A stretch of 64,000 nt of DNA from CALUVN01 sp944323595 (GCA_963931255.1 OZ006972.1:558001-622000); one strand, 5' to 3'; positions 18,296 to 28,103 are shown, numbered from the stretch's first letter. Made by a program: numbers and translations. Notes: a model not told the origin generated them from the letters alone.

Positions 18296-19075
18296 TTAAA
18301 ATATATGTGAATATGAAAGGAAGTAATCGCTTATAACATTCACAAGCATTGGTAATATCCATATCATTATTGCAGCGCCGAGAACAGGTTTAAACAGAAA
18401 GCTTAACTGGAATACGTTAACCTGAGGTGCTGTTTTGGAAATAATCCCGAGAATAATATCCTGTCCTAATGTTGCCAGCAAAACAGGTGATGCTATCTGC
18501 AGCCCCATATACAAGACATTGGAAGACATTTCTATCAAATAATCCATATTAACTAATTGCGCAAGTGGTATCGTTGACGAATACATTGGGAAAATTTCAA
18601 AACTCCGCATTAATGCCCGCAGAAGCCAGTATACCCCGCCAAGATTGATAAAAATTAAAACCCCGAACAGTGAAAGCAGTTTTGTTAAAATAGATACCTG
18701 TGTGCCGCTTGTCGGATCCAATACCATTGCGGATGATAGCCCCATTTGCATGTTTATCATATCTCCGCCCGCATCAACCGCAAGTAATATCAACTGCGCC
18801 ATATAACCGATTATTGCACCGACTACAAAATTTAAAAATATTGAAAGAATAAAAGATTCATAAGTTCCCGGAGTATCCGGCTTTAAAATAGCCGTAAAGA
18901 TTATTGTCACAACAAAAGCTAATCCGAGTTTAACAAGTCCCGGAATTTCTTTCCTGTTAAACACCGGTGCAAAGCGCATAAAACCAATCAAACGCGCAAA
19001 GACAAAAAAGAATGCCGCAATGTAGCCGTTGACCTGCGGGAAAATTTTTATTATCTCTGCAATCATTTGTTCCAA
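18296..19075 (-). CDS. fliR: Flagellar/type III export apparatus protein FliR (SctT)
   Basis: Integral inner-membrane component of the export gate. The 259 residues contain about six hydrophobic helices. The N-terminus has the family pattern (INGYIAAFF-like start, FVFARLIGFMRFAPVF, then KLGLAFVVTIIF), and the C-terminal part ends in LGAAIMIWILPMLV. It is the last gene of a minus-strand operon with SpoA-FliO-FliP-FliQ genes upstream. No flhB or flhA follows; a repeat-rich gap does. With FliP and FliQ it would form the helical export channel. Confidence 0.87.
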   Translation of the reverse strand: MEQMIAEIIKIFPQVNGYIAAFFFVFARLIGFMRFAPVFNRKEIPGLVKLGLAFVVTIIFTAILKPDTPGTYESFILSIFLNFVVGAIIGYMAQLILLAVDAGGDMINMQMGLSSAMVLDPTSGTQVSILTKLLSLFGVLIFINLGGVYWLLRALMRSFEIFPMYSSTIPLAQLVNMDYLIEMSSNVLYMGLQIASPVLLATLGQDIILGIISKTAPQVNVFQLSFLFKPVLGAAIMIWILPMLVNVISDYFLSYSHIF

Positions 19076-19094
19076 AACAATTACCTCTTAAAAT

Positions 19095-19448
19095 TTATTT
19101 CACATCCGGCGGCGGAAGAATTTCCAATACTTCCGGTGGATTATCTATAGGAAAATATTCAAATCCTTTGTCATTTTTTAACTTCATTTCGCCGTCTTTT
19201 ATTCTTACATCAAGAATTATTTCTTCATCAAAACGGTTCACAAGAATAGCCGTTTTGCCGTCTTTCTTCACTGATACAACAATATTTTCTTTATCATTGT
19301 TCAATGTGTACAATGGTTTCGCTGTCAAAATATCCTCGTTACGCACATAAACAGCTTTAACAGGACGGTCTGATGTTATAATGTAATTTGCACCAAAAGC
19401 TGTTGAACCGAATATTATTAAAATTAAAGTCAAACATAATTTTTTCAT
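19095..19448 (-). CDS. Periplasmic or secreted hypothetical protein between fliQ and fliR
   Basis: A 117-residue product with a clear signal peptide (MKKLCLTLILIIFGSTAFGA) and a mature domain of about 97 residues that looks all-beta (ITSDRPVKAVYVRNED, ENIVVSVKKDGKTAILV). It ends in a proline-rich tail (NPPEVLEILPPPDVK). I do not recognise a family. It lies 1 base after the fliQ stop and 19 bases before fliR, so it is part of the operon. A role at the periplasmic side of the export gate is inferred only from position. Confidence 0.7.
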   Translation of the reverse strand: MKKLCLTLILIIFGSTAFGANYIITSDRPVKAVYVRNEDILTAKPLYTLNNDKENIVVSVKKDGKTAILVNRFDEEIILDVRIKDGEMKLKNDKGFEYFPIDNPPEVLEILPPPDVK

Positions 19449-19449
19449 A

Positions 19450-19938
19450 TTAACGTCCTAAAATAGTGTTAGTTTCTACGAAATCAGGTCTTGGCATAGG
19501 CGTTCTTGGAGCAGGAGTGTACTTAAGCTTAGAATTTCTGTCAATAAACGGAACCTTGCCCGGATTTTTCATAATCTCATTGATAGTCGGCTGGTTTTTG
19601 AACCTGTCGTTCATTTCACCCTCAAAAGGAGATGTGTATTTGTAATAATCTGCAGCCAGAACAAAATTGTCATTCTTAGGTAATACATTGAAAGCAATTG
19701 CCATTCCGTCAGTATAAAAATTTGTAAGCAGTCTTACAAATCCGACACCGCCAATAATAATTACAAGAAATACACCGAGAATTTTAGGCGCAGCCGCAAT
19801 GGTTTGCTCCTGAACCTGTGTTACGGCCTGCAAGATACCGACCACCAGACCTATGCCTGCAGCAACCAGTACACAGGGCATTGATATCGTAAGCATCACC
19901 AGAAAGCCTCTTGCCATATATTCCATTAAAAGTTCCAT
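19450..19938 (-). CDS. fliQ: FliQ (SctS) export component with a C-terminal extension
   Basis: The first ~88 residues form a typical FliQ: two long hydrophobic helices (FLVMLTISMPCVLVAAGIGL, then PKILGVFLVIIIGGVGFV) joined by the loop ILQAVTQVQEQTIAAAPK. The family is normally about 86-90 residues, whereas this one has 162. The additional ~75 residues are polar and Pro/Asn/Arg-rich with no visible domain and end near TNTILGR. It is 14 bases downstream of fliP. The extension may be lineage-specific; a fused frame is unlikely, as there is no sign of an internal restart. Confidence 0.88.
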   Translation of the reverse strand: MELLMEYMARGFLVMLTISMPCVLVAAGIGLVVGILQAVTQVQEQTIAAAPKILGVFLVIIIGGVGFVRLLTNFYTDGMAIAFNVLPKNDNFVLAADYYKYTSPFEGEMNDRFKNQPTINEIMKNPGKVPFIDRNSKLKYTPAPRTPMPRPDFVETNTILGR

Positions 19939-19952
19939 AAATCAAATCCTCT

Positions 19953-20597
19953 CTAGTTGTAACTTGTAACAAGCCCCTGAACAATTAATGCCCAGCCGTC
20001 AACTGCTATAAATATCAACAGTTTAAAAGGCAGAGAAATAATCGTTGGTGATAACATAAACATACCGAGTGCCAGTAATATGTTGGCAACAACAAGGTCA
20101 AGCACAATGAACGGCACAAATATGATAAATCCTATTTCAAAAGCTGTTTTTAATTCGCTCATTATATAAGCCGGTGCAACCTGCCAGATGGTAATTTCTT
20201 CCGGTGTTTTGGGCGGCACTTTTTGTGATAATTCTACAAAAAATGCCAGATCAGTTTCCCGTGTCTGTTTCATCATAAATTCTTTCAACGGTTTAGAACC
20301 TTCTTGAATAGCCATTATTATATTCTGATTCTTCTGATATGGTACAGAACCCATTTCGTACATTTTCTGAAAAGTATTACCCATGGTAAAAAATGTCAAA
20401 ATCATAGATAATCCGATAATTACAATTGACGGAGGAACCTGCTGGGTTCCCATTGCCGTTTTGAGCATAGAAAAAACTATTACAAATCTCAAAAAACTCG
20501 TCATACAACAAAATACAAACGGCAGCAATGAGAATACACTCATTACTATCAACATTTGTAAAACCGGATTTATATTATTTAAAAGTCCTGCATCCAT
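19953..20597 (-). CDS. fliP: FliP (SctR) export gate protein
   Basis: Inner-membrane export gate component of 214 residues. It contains the family segments PFVFCCMTSFLRFVIVFSML, LKTAMGTQQVPPSIVIIGLS, APAYIMSELKTAFEIGF and the terminal LPFKLLIFIAVDGWALIVQG. Unlike many flagellar FliP proteins there is no obvious cleaved signal peptide, as in shorter SctR-type members. It is co-transcribed with fliO (11-base gap) and fliQ. Confidence 0.95.
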   Translation of the reverse strand: MDAGLLNNINPVLQMLIVMSVFSLLPFVFCCMTSFLRFVIVFSMLKTAMGTQQVPPSIVIIGLSMILTFFTMGNTFQKMYEMGSVPYQKNQNIIMAIQEGSKPLKEFMMKQTRETDLAFFVELSQKVPPKTPEEITIWQVAPAYIMSELKTAFEIGFIIFVPFIVLDLVVANILLALGMFMLSPTIISLPFKLLIFIAVDGWALIVQGLVTSYN

Positions 20598-20608
20598 TAT
20601 ACTTACCT

Positions 20609-20986
20609 CTATAAGTTAATCTTCTTAGCCATTTCTTTCATAACCGCTTTTTTACGGACAGAATAATTTGTAATATCAGGGAGTTCGTCAATTGACGGAG
20701 TTCTTTCCTGAGGAATATTACGTTCTGCAGAATTATCCCCGTCAAGTTTTGAAATCAAAGTTGTTCTGTCCATATCAGAGGCGATAAGAAATCTTTCGCT
20801 GCCGGCTCTCACTACATAAAGACTTTTGCGCGGTGTAAGACTCATAACATCTTCAACCCCGAGAAATTTTGAACGGCTCTTGCCGCCAGGCATCACTGCT
20901 GTCTTTTTATAAATAAACAACGCAAGGAATATCAGCCCCACCATCGCAAGTGTATACACCATAAAATTTATTAAATATCCGCTCAT
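20609..20986 (-). CDS. fliO: FliO-like flagellar biosynthesis protein
   Basis: A short bitopic membrane protein of 125 residues: one N-terminal helix (LINFMVYTLAMVGLIFLALF) followed by a basic cytoplasmic domain with VEDVMSLTPRKSLYVVRAGS and RFLIASDMDRTTLISKL, which is the pattern of the FliO/MopB family. The last 45 residues are charged. FliO helps assemble the FliP ring in flagellar systems and is usually absent from injectisomes, so its presence argues for a flagellar-type ancestry. Position directly before fliP supports the call. Confidence 0.8.
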   Translation of the reverse strand: MSGYLINFMVYTLAMVGLIFLALFIYKKTAVMPGGKSRSKFLGVEDVMSLTPRKSLYVVRAGSERFLIASDMDRTTLISKLDGDNSAERNIPQERTPSIDELPDITNYSVRKKAVMKEMAKKINL

Positions 20987-21029
20987 GTTTTAATCTCCCC
21001 TTAGTCTTTATTTACAGTAATTTCAGTTA

Positions 21030-22214
21030 TTAAATATCATCCTCAAGTTCAAAATCACTGTAGTCAAATTCATCCTCCTCAGAACCGCCTCCGCCGCCGG
21101 CATCAGGTGCACCTGACATATCAGGTTCTGCTGCATCATTTGCGAATTCTTCTTCCGGAACATCATCATCCTGAACAGGTGCGGCTTTTGCAGCAGGCTT
21201 TGGTGCGCCTTTTGCGGCAACTTCCTGAATTTTCACTCCGTAACGATCGTTTATAATAACAAGTTCGCCTCTAGCTATAAATTTATCCTCTACATAAAGA
21301 GTTACCATATTTTCATAAATTGAAGTCAAATCAACAACCATTCCCTGTTCTATTTTTTTCAAATCTCCGAGAGAAATTTTTACGGCGTCGAATTCTCCAA
21401 TCATATCAACTTCTATACTATCCCACAAGTTTGGATTACCTGCAGTCATATCTTCACCTCCATCTTCATCAGCGACCATAACAAGCCCTAAGTTCGGATT
21501 AAGTTTTACATCGAACTCGTTATCATTATAAATTAATCTTACTTTTTTAATATTACTTTCATCAAAAACTACAATATCGCCCTCGTCAAGCTCTTTGACA
21601 TCAAGCATTGAAAATCTTGTTGTGCCCAGAATAATTTTTCCTGTTATTGTGCTTGACAGAAAATCGTCATAATCGAATTTGTCAACACCTTCGGGCACAC
21701 TCACCGGATTCATAAGAACTGCCGGAACCGACACTACAAACTTTGCCACAGCACCTTCGGTCTCTTCTTTCAAGAGAAATGTCAGGTGTATCATATCAAA
21801 GTTAACTCTTTTCAAAAGGTTTGGCGCAGGCGGAATCAACAACTGCGAAACAGACCCGAAAAGAAAATCATTGAACGCCGTGATAATTTTGGTCTCCAAT
21901 TCCGTCAGGTTGTTCAGGTTAAACCCTCTGTTTGAACGCCCTAAAATTCTGTTTAAAATAGCACTAATCGCCTGTTCGGACGCTCTGAAAAACATATCAT
22001 GCTCATCGTCAATACGCACTTTTGTAACAAAGTAAAAACTCTTGTCAATCAATGTATTAACGTTTTTGCTGATACCGAGAAGCTGGAATGTAAACCCCGG
22101 GGTAAAAAATTCATCACAGGTTTCCTGCAATACAGGCGGAAATACATCCTGATACCACTTGTACTGGTAGTATAATTCACGTGATTCAATTGATTCTAAG
22201 GTTTCATTTGTCAT
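21030..22214 (-). CDS. SpoA-domain switch/sorting-platform protein (FliM/FliN/SctQ-like)
   Basis: A 394-residue cytoplasmic protein. The N-terminal ~200 residues resemble a FliM-like middle domain (TELETKIITAFNDFLFGSVS). Residues ~275-340 are a SpoA/FliN domain (VKISLGDLKKIEQGMVVDL, ending ELVIINDRYGVKIQEV). The last ~55 residues are a disordered Ala/Pro- and Asp/Glu-rich tail with a poly-Gly stretch. It could act as a C-ring or sorting-platform subunit that feeds the export gate encoded downstream. It is the first gene of the operon. Whether it is closer to FliM, FliY or SctQ cannot be decided by eye. Confidence 0.75.
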   Translation of the reverse strand: MTNETLESIESRELYYQYKWYQDVFPPVLQETCDEFFTPGFTFQLLGISKNVNTLIDKSFYFVTKVRIDDEHDMFFRASEQAISAILNRILGRSNRGFNLNNLTELETKIITAFNDFLFGSVSQLLIPPAPNLLKRVNFDMIHLTFLLKEETEGAVAKFVVSVPAVLMNPVSVPEGVDKFDYDDFLSSTITGKIILGTTRFSMLDVKELDEGDIVVFDESNIKKVRLIYNDNEFDVKLNPNLGLVMVADEDGGEDMTAGNPNLWDSIEVDMIGEFDAVKISLGDLKKIEQGMVVDLTSIYENMVTLYVEDKFIARGELVIINDRYGVKIQEVAAKGAPKPAAKAAPVQDDDVPEEEFANDAAEPDMSGAPDAGGGGGSEEDEFDYSDFELEDDI

Positions 22215-22379
22215 TTTGTCAGCTAACTATCCCTGTCAAATTTTTGTGTTCGAACATTATCGGGCACATCCCGCTTATAATAACAATAAGAAATTATACA
22301 CAACTTCACATCAACTATTTAATGTATTTTCTGAAAAAGTCATAAACCACAGGATTGATTTTTATAATAAAATACATTT

Positions 22380-23468
22380 ATGGTAAAAAATGTCTATATC
22401 CACATCCCGTTTTGCAAATCCAAGTGCAATTATTGTTCTTTCATCTCATATCCATGTATTAGTTTGAAAGAAAAATATCTTGCCGCACTTGATGAGGAAA
22501 TTAATCATTTTTATAAAGGGGAAATTTTAAAGACATTATATTTTGGCGGCGGCACTCCGTCTTTATTAAAGCCGGAAGAATTTGCAAGAATTATAAAACA
22601 ATTTAAAACAACAGAAGAAACTGAAATAACTGCTGAATTAAATCCTGAGGGTTTGACTTTTGAGTATATGCAAGCATTGAGAACTCTCGGGATTAACAGA
22701 ATAAGTCTCGGGTGCCAGACATTTGACGAAAAAATCTTAAAAATAATAGCAAGGCGCCACAATGCAGAAGATGTTATTAATGCAGTTAAAAATGCAAAAC
22801 TTGCGGGATTTGCAAATATCAGCCTTGATTTTATTTACGGGCTGCCCGAACAAACAATTGAAATTTTCGAACAGGATTTGAAACAGGCACTTTCTCTCGG
22901 GATACAGCACATCTCGCTTTACGGATTAAAAATCGATGAGGGGTGTTATTTTTATCATAACATGCCTGCCAATCTTCCTGACGATGACCTGCAGGCCGAT
23001 ATGTATAAAAAAGCTATAGAGATTTTAACGGCAAACGGTTTTGAACATTATGAAATAAGCAACTTTTCCCTTGCAGGATTTAATTCAAAACACAATTTAA
23101 ATTACTGGGACAATAACACCTATTATGGCTTTGGAGCCGCAGCACACGGGTATATAAACGGAGTAAGGTACTCAAATAAAGAAAATCTTGAAGATTATAT
23201 TAAAAATCCGCTGCTCCATGCCGTAGAACATATTGTCACCGGACAGGAAAAGTTAGAAGAAGAAATTTTCTTAGGATTCCGCCGCGGTTGTGGACTCAAT
23301 ACAGAACAAATTAACAAAAAATTTGATATTAATTTTGCAAATAAATACCAAAATATTCTTCAAAAATATATCCAAACAGGTCATATACTTAAAACAAAAT
23401 ACGGATACAAATTTTCTGATGACGGATTTATGCTGAGCAATCTTATACTTGCGGAATTTTTAGAATAA
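22380..23468 (+). CDS. hemW: Radical SAM protein HemW-like (heme chaperone)
   Basis: A 362-residue radical SAM protein. The cluster motif CKSKCNYCSF (CxxxCxxC followed by a non-cysteine residue, as in HemW rather than HemN) lies at residues 12-19. Next come LYFGGGTPSLL, ELNPEGLTFEYMQ, ISLGCQTF and ISLDFIYGLPEQT, and the HemN C-terminal domain with NYWDNNTYYGFGAAAHG. HemW proteins bind heme and help insert it, and were long misnamed coproporphyrinogen oxidases. TATAAT at 22363-22368 is 11 bases from the ATG, with no Shine-Dalgarno sequence, so the mRNA probably has almost no leader. A strong terminator follows. Confidence 0.88.
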   Translation: MVKNVYIHIPFCKSKCNYCSFISYPCISLKEKYLAALDEEINHFYKGEILKTLYFGGGTPSLLKPEEFARIIKQFKTTEETEITAELNPEGLTFEYMQALRTLGINRISLGCQTFDEKILKIIARRHNAEDVINAVKNAKLAGFANISLDFIYGLPEQTIEIFEQDLKQALSLGIQHISLYGLKIDEGCYFYHNMPANLPDDDLQADMYKKAIEILTANGFEHYEISNFSLAGFNSKHNLNYWDNNTYYGFGAAAHGYINGVRYSNKENLEDYIKNPLLHAVEHIVTGQEKLEEEIFLGFRRGCGLNTEQINKKFDINFANKYQNILQKYIQTGHILKTKYGYKFSDDGFMLSNLILAEFLE

Positions 23469-23470
23469 AA

Positions 23471-23497
23471 AAGGCTCCTCTGTTGAGGAGCCTTTTT
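23471..23497 (+). terminator. Rho-independent terminator after hemW
   Basis: AAGGCTCCTC pairs with GAGGAGCCTT around TGTT and runs into five T. The A-rich 5' side means it can also serve the convergent gene at 23522. Confidence 0.9.
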
Positions 23498-23521
23498 GTA
23501 TCCTTATTTTAATTGAACTTA

Positions 23522-23944
23522 TTATGAAACAGCATCTGCGGCATCGTCAATATTATCTACTACTTCTTCAACAATATCATCCGCTTTACCTCTTTTAAAC
23601 AAATTAGCAGCGGCATCCCAGGTGTGTTTAGTTACCCATTCACAACCTTGAGCAAGTTTGTTAATACCTTTCTTAGCCCAACCAGCAGCATCATCTAATT
23701 GTTGAGGCTTGAAGCCCAATTTATTAGCACCAACCATAGCACCTGCTACAACAACAGCAGCCAACAAAACTTTACCAATGGTTTTCATTACACTGCCTTT
23801 TTTCTTTTCTTCAACAGGAGCATCTTCAGTTTTTGTATATTTGCCCTGACGGTTAATCAATTCCTGAATATCTTTTTGAGAATTAGCAGCCTGAGTTTTA
23901 GGCGCTTCACCGCGAAAACTTACACCTGACACAGAATAAATCAT
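23522..23944 (-). CDS. Hypothetical protein with N-terminal VSFRG motif and one membrane helix
   Basis: A 140-residue protein starting MIYSVSGVSFRGEAPK. Similar openings (VSFQG at 41804, SFTSRF at 43438) occur elsewhere in this window. Residues ~48-70 form a hydrophobic stretch (MKTIGKVLLAAVVVAGAMVG). The C-terminus is a helical acidic segment (DDIVEEVVDNIDDAADAVS). ATG 23944 is preceded by AAGGAGG. Function unknown. It stands alone between hemW (convergent) and the gene at 24131 (divergent). Confidence 0.75.
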   Translation of the reverse strand: MIYSVSGVSFRGEAPKTQAANSQKDIQELINRQGKYTKTEDAPVEEKKKGSVMKTIGKVLLAAVVVAGAMVGANKLGFKPQQLDDAAGWAKKGINKLAQGCEWVTKHTWDAAANLFKRGKADDIVEEVVDNIDDAADAVS

Positions 23945-24130
23945 TTGGATAGCCTCCTTTATTATTACCTTTACACTTTTAATTAAGATTTACACACTAA
24001 ATAAAAACCAATAACAAAATAATTTTGACTCAAAATTGAGAGTTTTTCAATAATTGTTACAAAAGTTTACGATAATTTTGGAATATTTTTTTCTGATGTG
24101 TAATCTATATTGTTACAGGAGGAAAAATCA

Positions 24131-27100
24131 ATGGCATCAGAACAGGAAACATTAATATACGTTGAAGAAAATGATAAGGCAGAAGCAGGAGCACAGACTA
24201 AAGGATTTGCAAAAAATTCAGTAAAAAACAGGGCATATATCAACACTCTCGGTGTTGAACTCGGTTTAAAATATCTGGCTTCCGAGGGAATAAATGTTTC
24301 TAATCTGCATAATCTTCATTCCGTACATAAATTCCTTGAAGAATTTGATATAGCAGACATCATTTTGCCCAATGTACATATTGATGTCCGTGTTGTATTC
24401 AATGACAAATATATTTTTGTTCCTAAAAGTCATTTTGAATATGGTTTGACCCCTGATATTTATCTTGTTTTACAACTTGCAGAAGATCACAGCCATGTAA
24501 AAGCTCTGGGATTTTTTAAACCTGAACTTATTAACAAAAAAGATGCCAATAAAGATTATTATTTTATTCAAAAAGAAAAACTAACGCCTATAAATAATCT
24601 TAAAACATTTATTGAAACAGCTTCTAATAACACGACCCAAGAACTTGATGAAAATACCTTATTTCTTTCTGAAGCACGTTTTATTTCTATGATAGATAAC
24701 GATATCACCAATGAAGATAAAAAAGATCTTATAGGGACACTCCTGAAATCAGATGAACTTAGAGACAGACTCATTGAATTCAGCAATTTTGAAATTCTTT
24801 CATACAAAGCCGTCAACGATAATGACATGCAAAATGTAATTGAAAATACAGCCTCTGATATTAATCCGCAGGCTGCTACCCCATTAATTACAGAAGCTGC
24901 AGATATGATTTCGGAAGAACCGGCACAGAAAGAAGAACTAACAGCACAAACCTTGGACGAATTTGAATTATTTGACAACAGCACAGATGAATTTGATACC
25001 CAAACAAAAGAAACTACTGCAGAAAGCCATGAAGAATTAAATATTACAACTGACGCAGAAGCATTAGAGTTTGAACCGCACGCTGAAGAAAACATTCCTG
25101 AAATAACAGAAGATATCACAATCACAGAACCTCAAGAAAATTCAGAAGAAACTGCACAGGATGATTTATCTCTTGATGAAATTTTAGCAGAACCTGACAT
25201 GCAAAATATACTAACAGAAGAAGATTTATCTGCTAATCAAACAGTTGATTTACTTTTTACAGATAACACAGAAGACGAAAATCACGCCTCAGACAGTGAT
25301 ATCGAATTTATAGATACACAATCAGAAACTGAAGTGTCTGAAAAAGATGAAATGCTCGGTTATACAAGTCCTCCGGAAGATAATACCGGAGATCAGGAAC
25401 TTATAAACTTTGATGATATTGACGTAAGTCTACCTGAAAACATTGAAGAATACAGACACGATGAATACGGAACAAATGATGCGGTTGCTTTTGATGTATT
25501 AGAACCTATGGCACTTAATGTTGATTTGAGCGATGATGACGAAACCGGAAGTTTTATAACTACACTATCAGAAGACGGAAAAACTACATTAGAAAAGACA
25601 CAAACTCCAGAACTTAAAACTGATATTATTGATGAACAAATAACAGGAATAGGTGCTCTTGATACACTTGGTTTTGCAGCAGATATTGAAAATAATATAC
25701 AGCTTGAGGATTCTATTAATCTTGATTTAATTGATTCAGAAACAGAAAAAACTCAATTGGCAGATAAAGAGATAAGTGTTGACATAAATTCGCTTCCAAC
25801 ACTGGATACTATCGACAATTTTGACAATCTTAATATTGAAGAAAATATCAAACCTGTTGACGACACAGAAGAAACTCTGCCTGATGCAGATATAACCGGT
25901 GAAACATTACCAGAAATTGAAGAATTTGATATCAGCAATCTTGAAGAATTATCTTCTACGGAAAATTCTACCGGAAGTTTTACTGAAGAAATATCAGGCT
26001 TAGAACCTATTGAAAATATTAATACCGGTAATATAGATGACTTAAGCTCTGATATTGCACCTCTGCCGGCAATAGATGACCTGTCTCTTGAACCTGAGAT
26101 GCTGACAGAACTCAACGATAATACACAAAATTTGGAAACTTCTGATAATATTGATGATTTAAAACCAATAGAAAACCTTGAAAGTTTAAATTTTGAACAG
26201 GAGCTTACTCCTCCGGAAGTTACAGAGGCAGATAATACAGAAAACGATTTGCCGGAAAGTTTAAGCTTTGACAATATTATGCCTTTAGAAGAAAATAACT
26301 CTGCGGTAATTGACCCGGAAATCACTGAAATAAAAGAAGATTCTACTATTGAAAATAATCAGGAACTGTTAAATTTTACAATGGAAGAATTACCTGAATT
26401 AACAGAAACTGACGAAAACACCAATAACCAAAATTCCGAGGATATAATAAATTTCGAAACTGATAGTTTACCTGAAATTAATGAAATATCTGACAACACT
26501 GTAAATAACCAACAGGATGAATTATTGAGCTTTGCGCCTGATGAACTGCCTGAAGTACCAGAAGCTGCAGAAGATAACAACAGCTCCAATCAGGATGAAC
26601 CGCTAAATTTCACAACCGATGGTTTACCGGAAATTAATGAAAGCACTGACAACAATGAAAATAATCAACAGGATGAATTATTGAGTTTTGCGTCTGACGA
26701 ATTACCGGAATTAAGAAAAAATGCTGATACCAGCGAAAATTCAAATCCTGATGAAATTTTGAATTTTACTGACGGAGAATTACCAGAAGTAAACACCATG
26801 TCTGAAAATGGTGAAACAAATCAACAGAATGAATTATTAAGTTTTGCACCAGATGAACTCCCGGAAGAAACAAATACTTCCGAGAATAATACAAGCGAAA
26901 ATCAAAATGAACTTTTAAACTTTGCTTCAGATGAACTATCAATGAAAACTGAACAGTCAGAAAGTGTATCTGCAAATGAAACATCCGAACTTCTTTCATT
27001 TGCAGATGATAATTCATCTCAAACAACAGCTGATGAAATCCCATTTACATTGTTAGAAGAAAGCGGAGATGCTCCAAAACCAATGAATCCAGAAGAAGCT

Positions 27101-28063
27101 ACTCTGACTTATGATACCCCAGAACCTAAATCGGAAGAAAACTTATCAGCAGGAATTACCAACGATTTATCAGAAATGCCTGCGGAATTAGATTCAAAAA
27201 ATCTGCTTGCTGAAATCGACACATTACTAGGTACAGATTCTCAACACGATAACGATGATGATGACGATGAAAACGAAGTAGAATTTATAGCACCGGAACA
27301 GGATTCACAATCAGGATTACAGCCACAACCGGGGATTTCAGACCACGAACTCACTCCTGAAGAAACAATCTATATGCAAACAATGGCAAAAGAAAAAGGC
27401 AAAAAAGGTATGACTATGCTGCTTGTGGTAGTTGCAGCACTGATGGGAGTTCTTACATTGACAACATTTATAAAAAATGGTAAATCTTCACAAACTGCAA
27501 ACTTACCGACTGCATCAGAAGGAGAAATTATCGACAACCTTAGCAATCCGCCTGAAACTCTCCCCGTAGAACAACCACCTGTAGAAACAAATATTCCTGT
27601 AGCTCAAATGCCTAAAACACCTGAAACACAAGAAGCGGCTGAAGCAAAAGCACAAACGGAAATGCCTGCCGCAAAAGTAACTGCGGCGCCGGTTAATGAA
27701 CCCGTTGTAAAAGGTCAGTTTGCACCTGAAATAAAAAAAGTAACATTTGAAATTCCTGATTATCTTTCATATAGCGAAGGTATAAGAAAATATCTCCAAA
27801 CTATCGGAAGAAGCGTCAAGCTTTCAGCAACAAGCGATTTGCTTCTGACAACAGATTACTCCAAAACAGACAGAGTAAAAGTAGCACTGACACTGACCCC
27901 TGCAGGAAATATTAAAAAAGCGGATATCGCAATAAGCAGCGGTTCGGACCAAATCGACCAAATAGTGTTACAATCTGTTAAAAATACTCTCAACATAGTA
28001 AAACCCCCAGCTGATGAGGTCAAAGGGGATGAATTTAATTTGGCGGTTATCATGAAATTTTAA
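24131..28063 (+). CDS. Large acidic repeat protein with transmembrane helix and TonB-like C-terminus
   Basis: About 1,310 residues from ATG 24131, which follows AGGAGG; an in-frame start at 24110 lies before that site. Residues ~25-165 form a folded N-terminal domain that I think resembles the cyanobacterial DUF1822 type (uncertain). Residues ~200-1080 are very rich in Glu, Asp, Asn and Ser and probably disordered. Within them, about residues 740-965, a unit of ~27 residues with the core LLSFAPDELPE repeats about eight times. A single membrane helix lies at ~1094-1114 (MLLVVVAALMGVLTLTTF). The last ~95 residues resemble a TonB C-terminal fold. The sigma-like gene begins 40 bases downstream. 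Confidence 0.75.
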   Translation: MASEQETLIYVEENDKAEAGAQTKGFAKNSVKNRAYINTLGVELGLKYLASEGINVSNLHNLHSVHKFLEEFDIADIILPNVHIDVRVVFNDKYIFVPKSHFEYGLTPDIYLVLQLAEDHSHVKALGFFKPELINKKDANKDYYFIQKEKLTPINNLKTFIETASNNTTQELDENTLFLSEARFISMIDNDITNEDKKDLIGTLLKSDELRDRLIEFSNFEILSYKAVNDNDMQNVIENTASDINPQAATPLITEAADMISEEPAQKEELTAQTLDEFELFDNSTDEFDTQTKETTAESHEELNITTDAEALEFEPHAEENIPEITEDITITEPQENSEETAQDDLSLDEILAEPDMQNILTEEDLSANQTVDLLFTDNTEDENHASDSDIEFIDTQSETEVSEKDEMLGYTSPPEDNTGDQELINFDDIDVSLPENIEEYRHDEYGTNDAVAFDVLEPMALNVDLSDDDETGSFITTLSEDGKTTLEKTQTPELKTDIIDEQITGIGALDTLGFAADIENNIQLEDSINLDLIDSETEKTQLADKEISVDINSLPTLDTIDNFDNLNIEENIKPVDDTEETLPDADITGETLPEIEEFDISNLEELSSTENSTGSFTEEISGLEPIENINTGNIDDLSSDIAPLPAIDDLSLEPEMLTELNDNTQNLETSDNIDDLKPIENLESLNFEQELTPPEVTEADNTENDLPESLSFDNIMPLEENNSAVIDPEITEIKEDSTIENNQELLNFTMEELPELTETDENTNNQNSEDIINFETDSLPEINEISDNTVNNQQDELLSFAPDELPEVPEAAEDNNSSNQDEPLNFTTDGLPEINESTDNNENNQQDELLSFASDELPELRKNADTSENSNPDEILNFTDGELPEVNTMSENGETNQQNELLSFAPDELPEETNTSENNTSENQNELLNFASDELSMKTEQSESVSANETSELLSFADDNSSQTTADEIPFTLLEESGDAPKPMNPEEATLTYDTPEPKSEENLSAGITNDLSEMPAELDSKNLLAEIDTLLGTDSQHDNDDDDDENEVEFIAPEQDSQSGLQPQPGISDHELTPEETIYMQTMAKEKGKKGMTMLLVVVAALMGVLTLTTFIKNGKSSQTANLPTASEGEIIDNLSNPPETLPVEQPPVETNIPVAQMPKTPETQEAAEAKAQTEMPAAKVTAAPVNEPVVKGQFAPEIKKVTFEIPDYLSYSEGIRKYLQTIGRSVKLSATSDLLLTTDYSKTDRVKVALTLTPAGNIKKADIAISSGSDQIDQIVLQSVKNTLNIVKPPADEVKGDEFNLAVIMKF

Positions 28064-28103
28064 TTATGATATAATATTGCTGGAACAAGGAAATTCATAA
28101 GAA

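Noticed and set aside
24568..27044. Ser-rich minus-strand frames opposite the large acidic gene
   Set aside because: They mirror the GAA/GAT-rich repeat sequence of the real gene and lack starts with ribosome sites.
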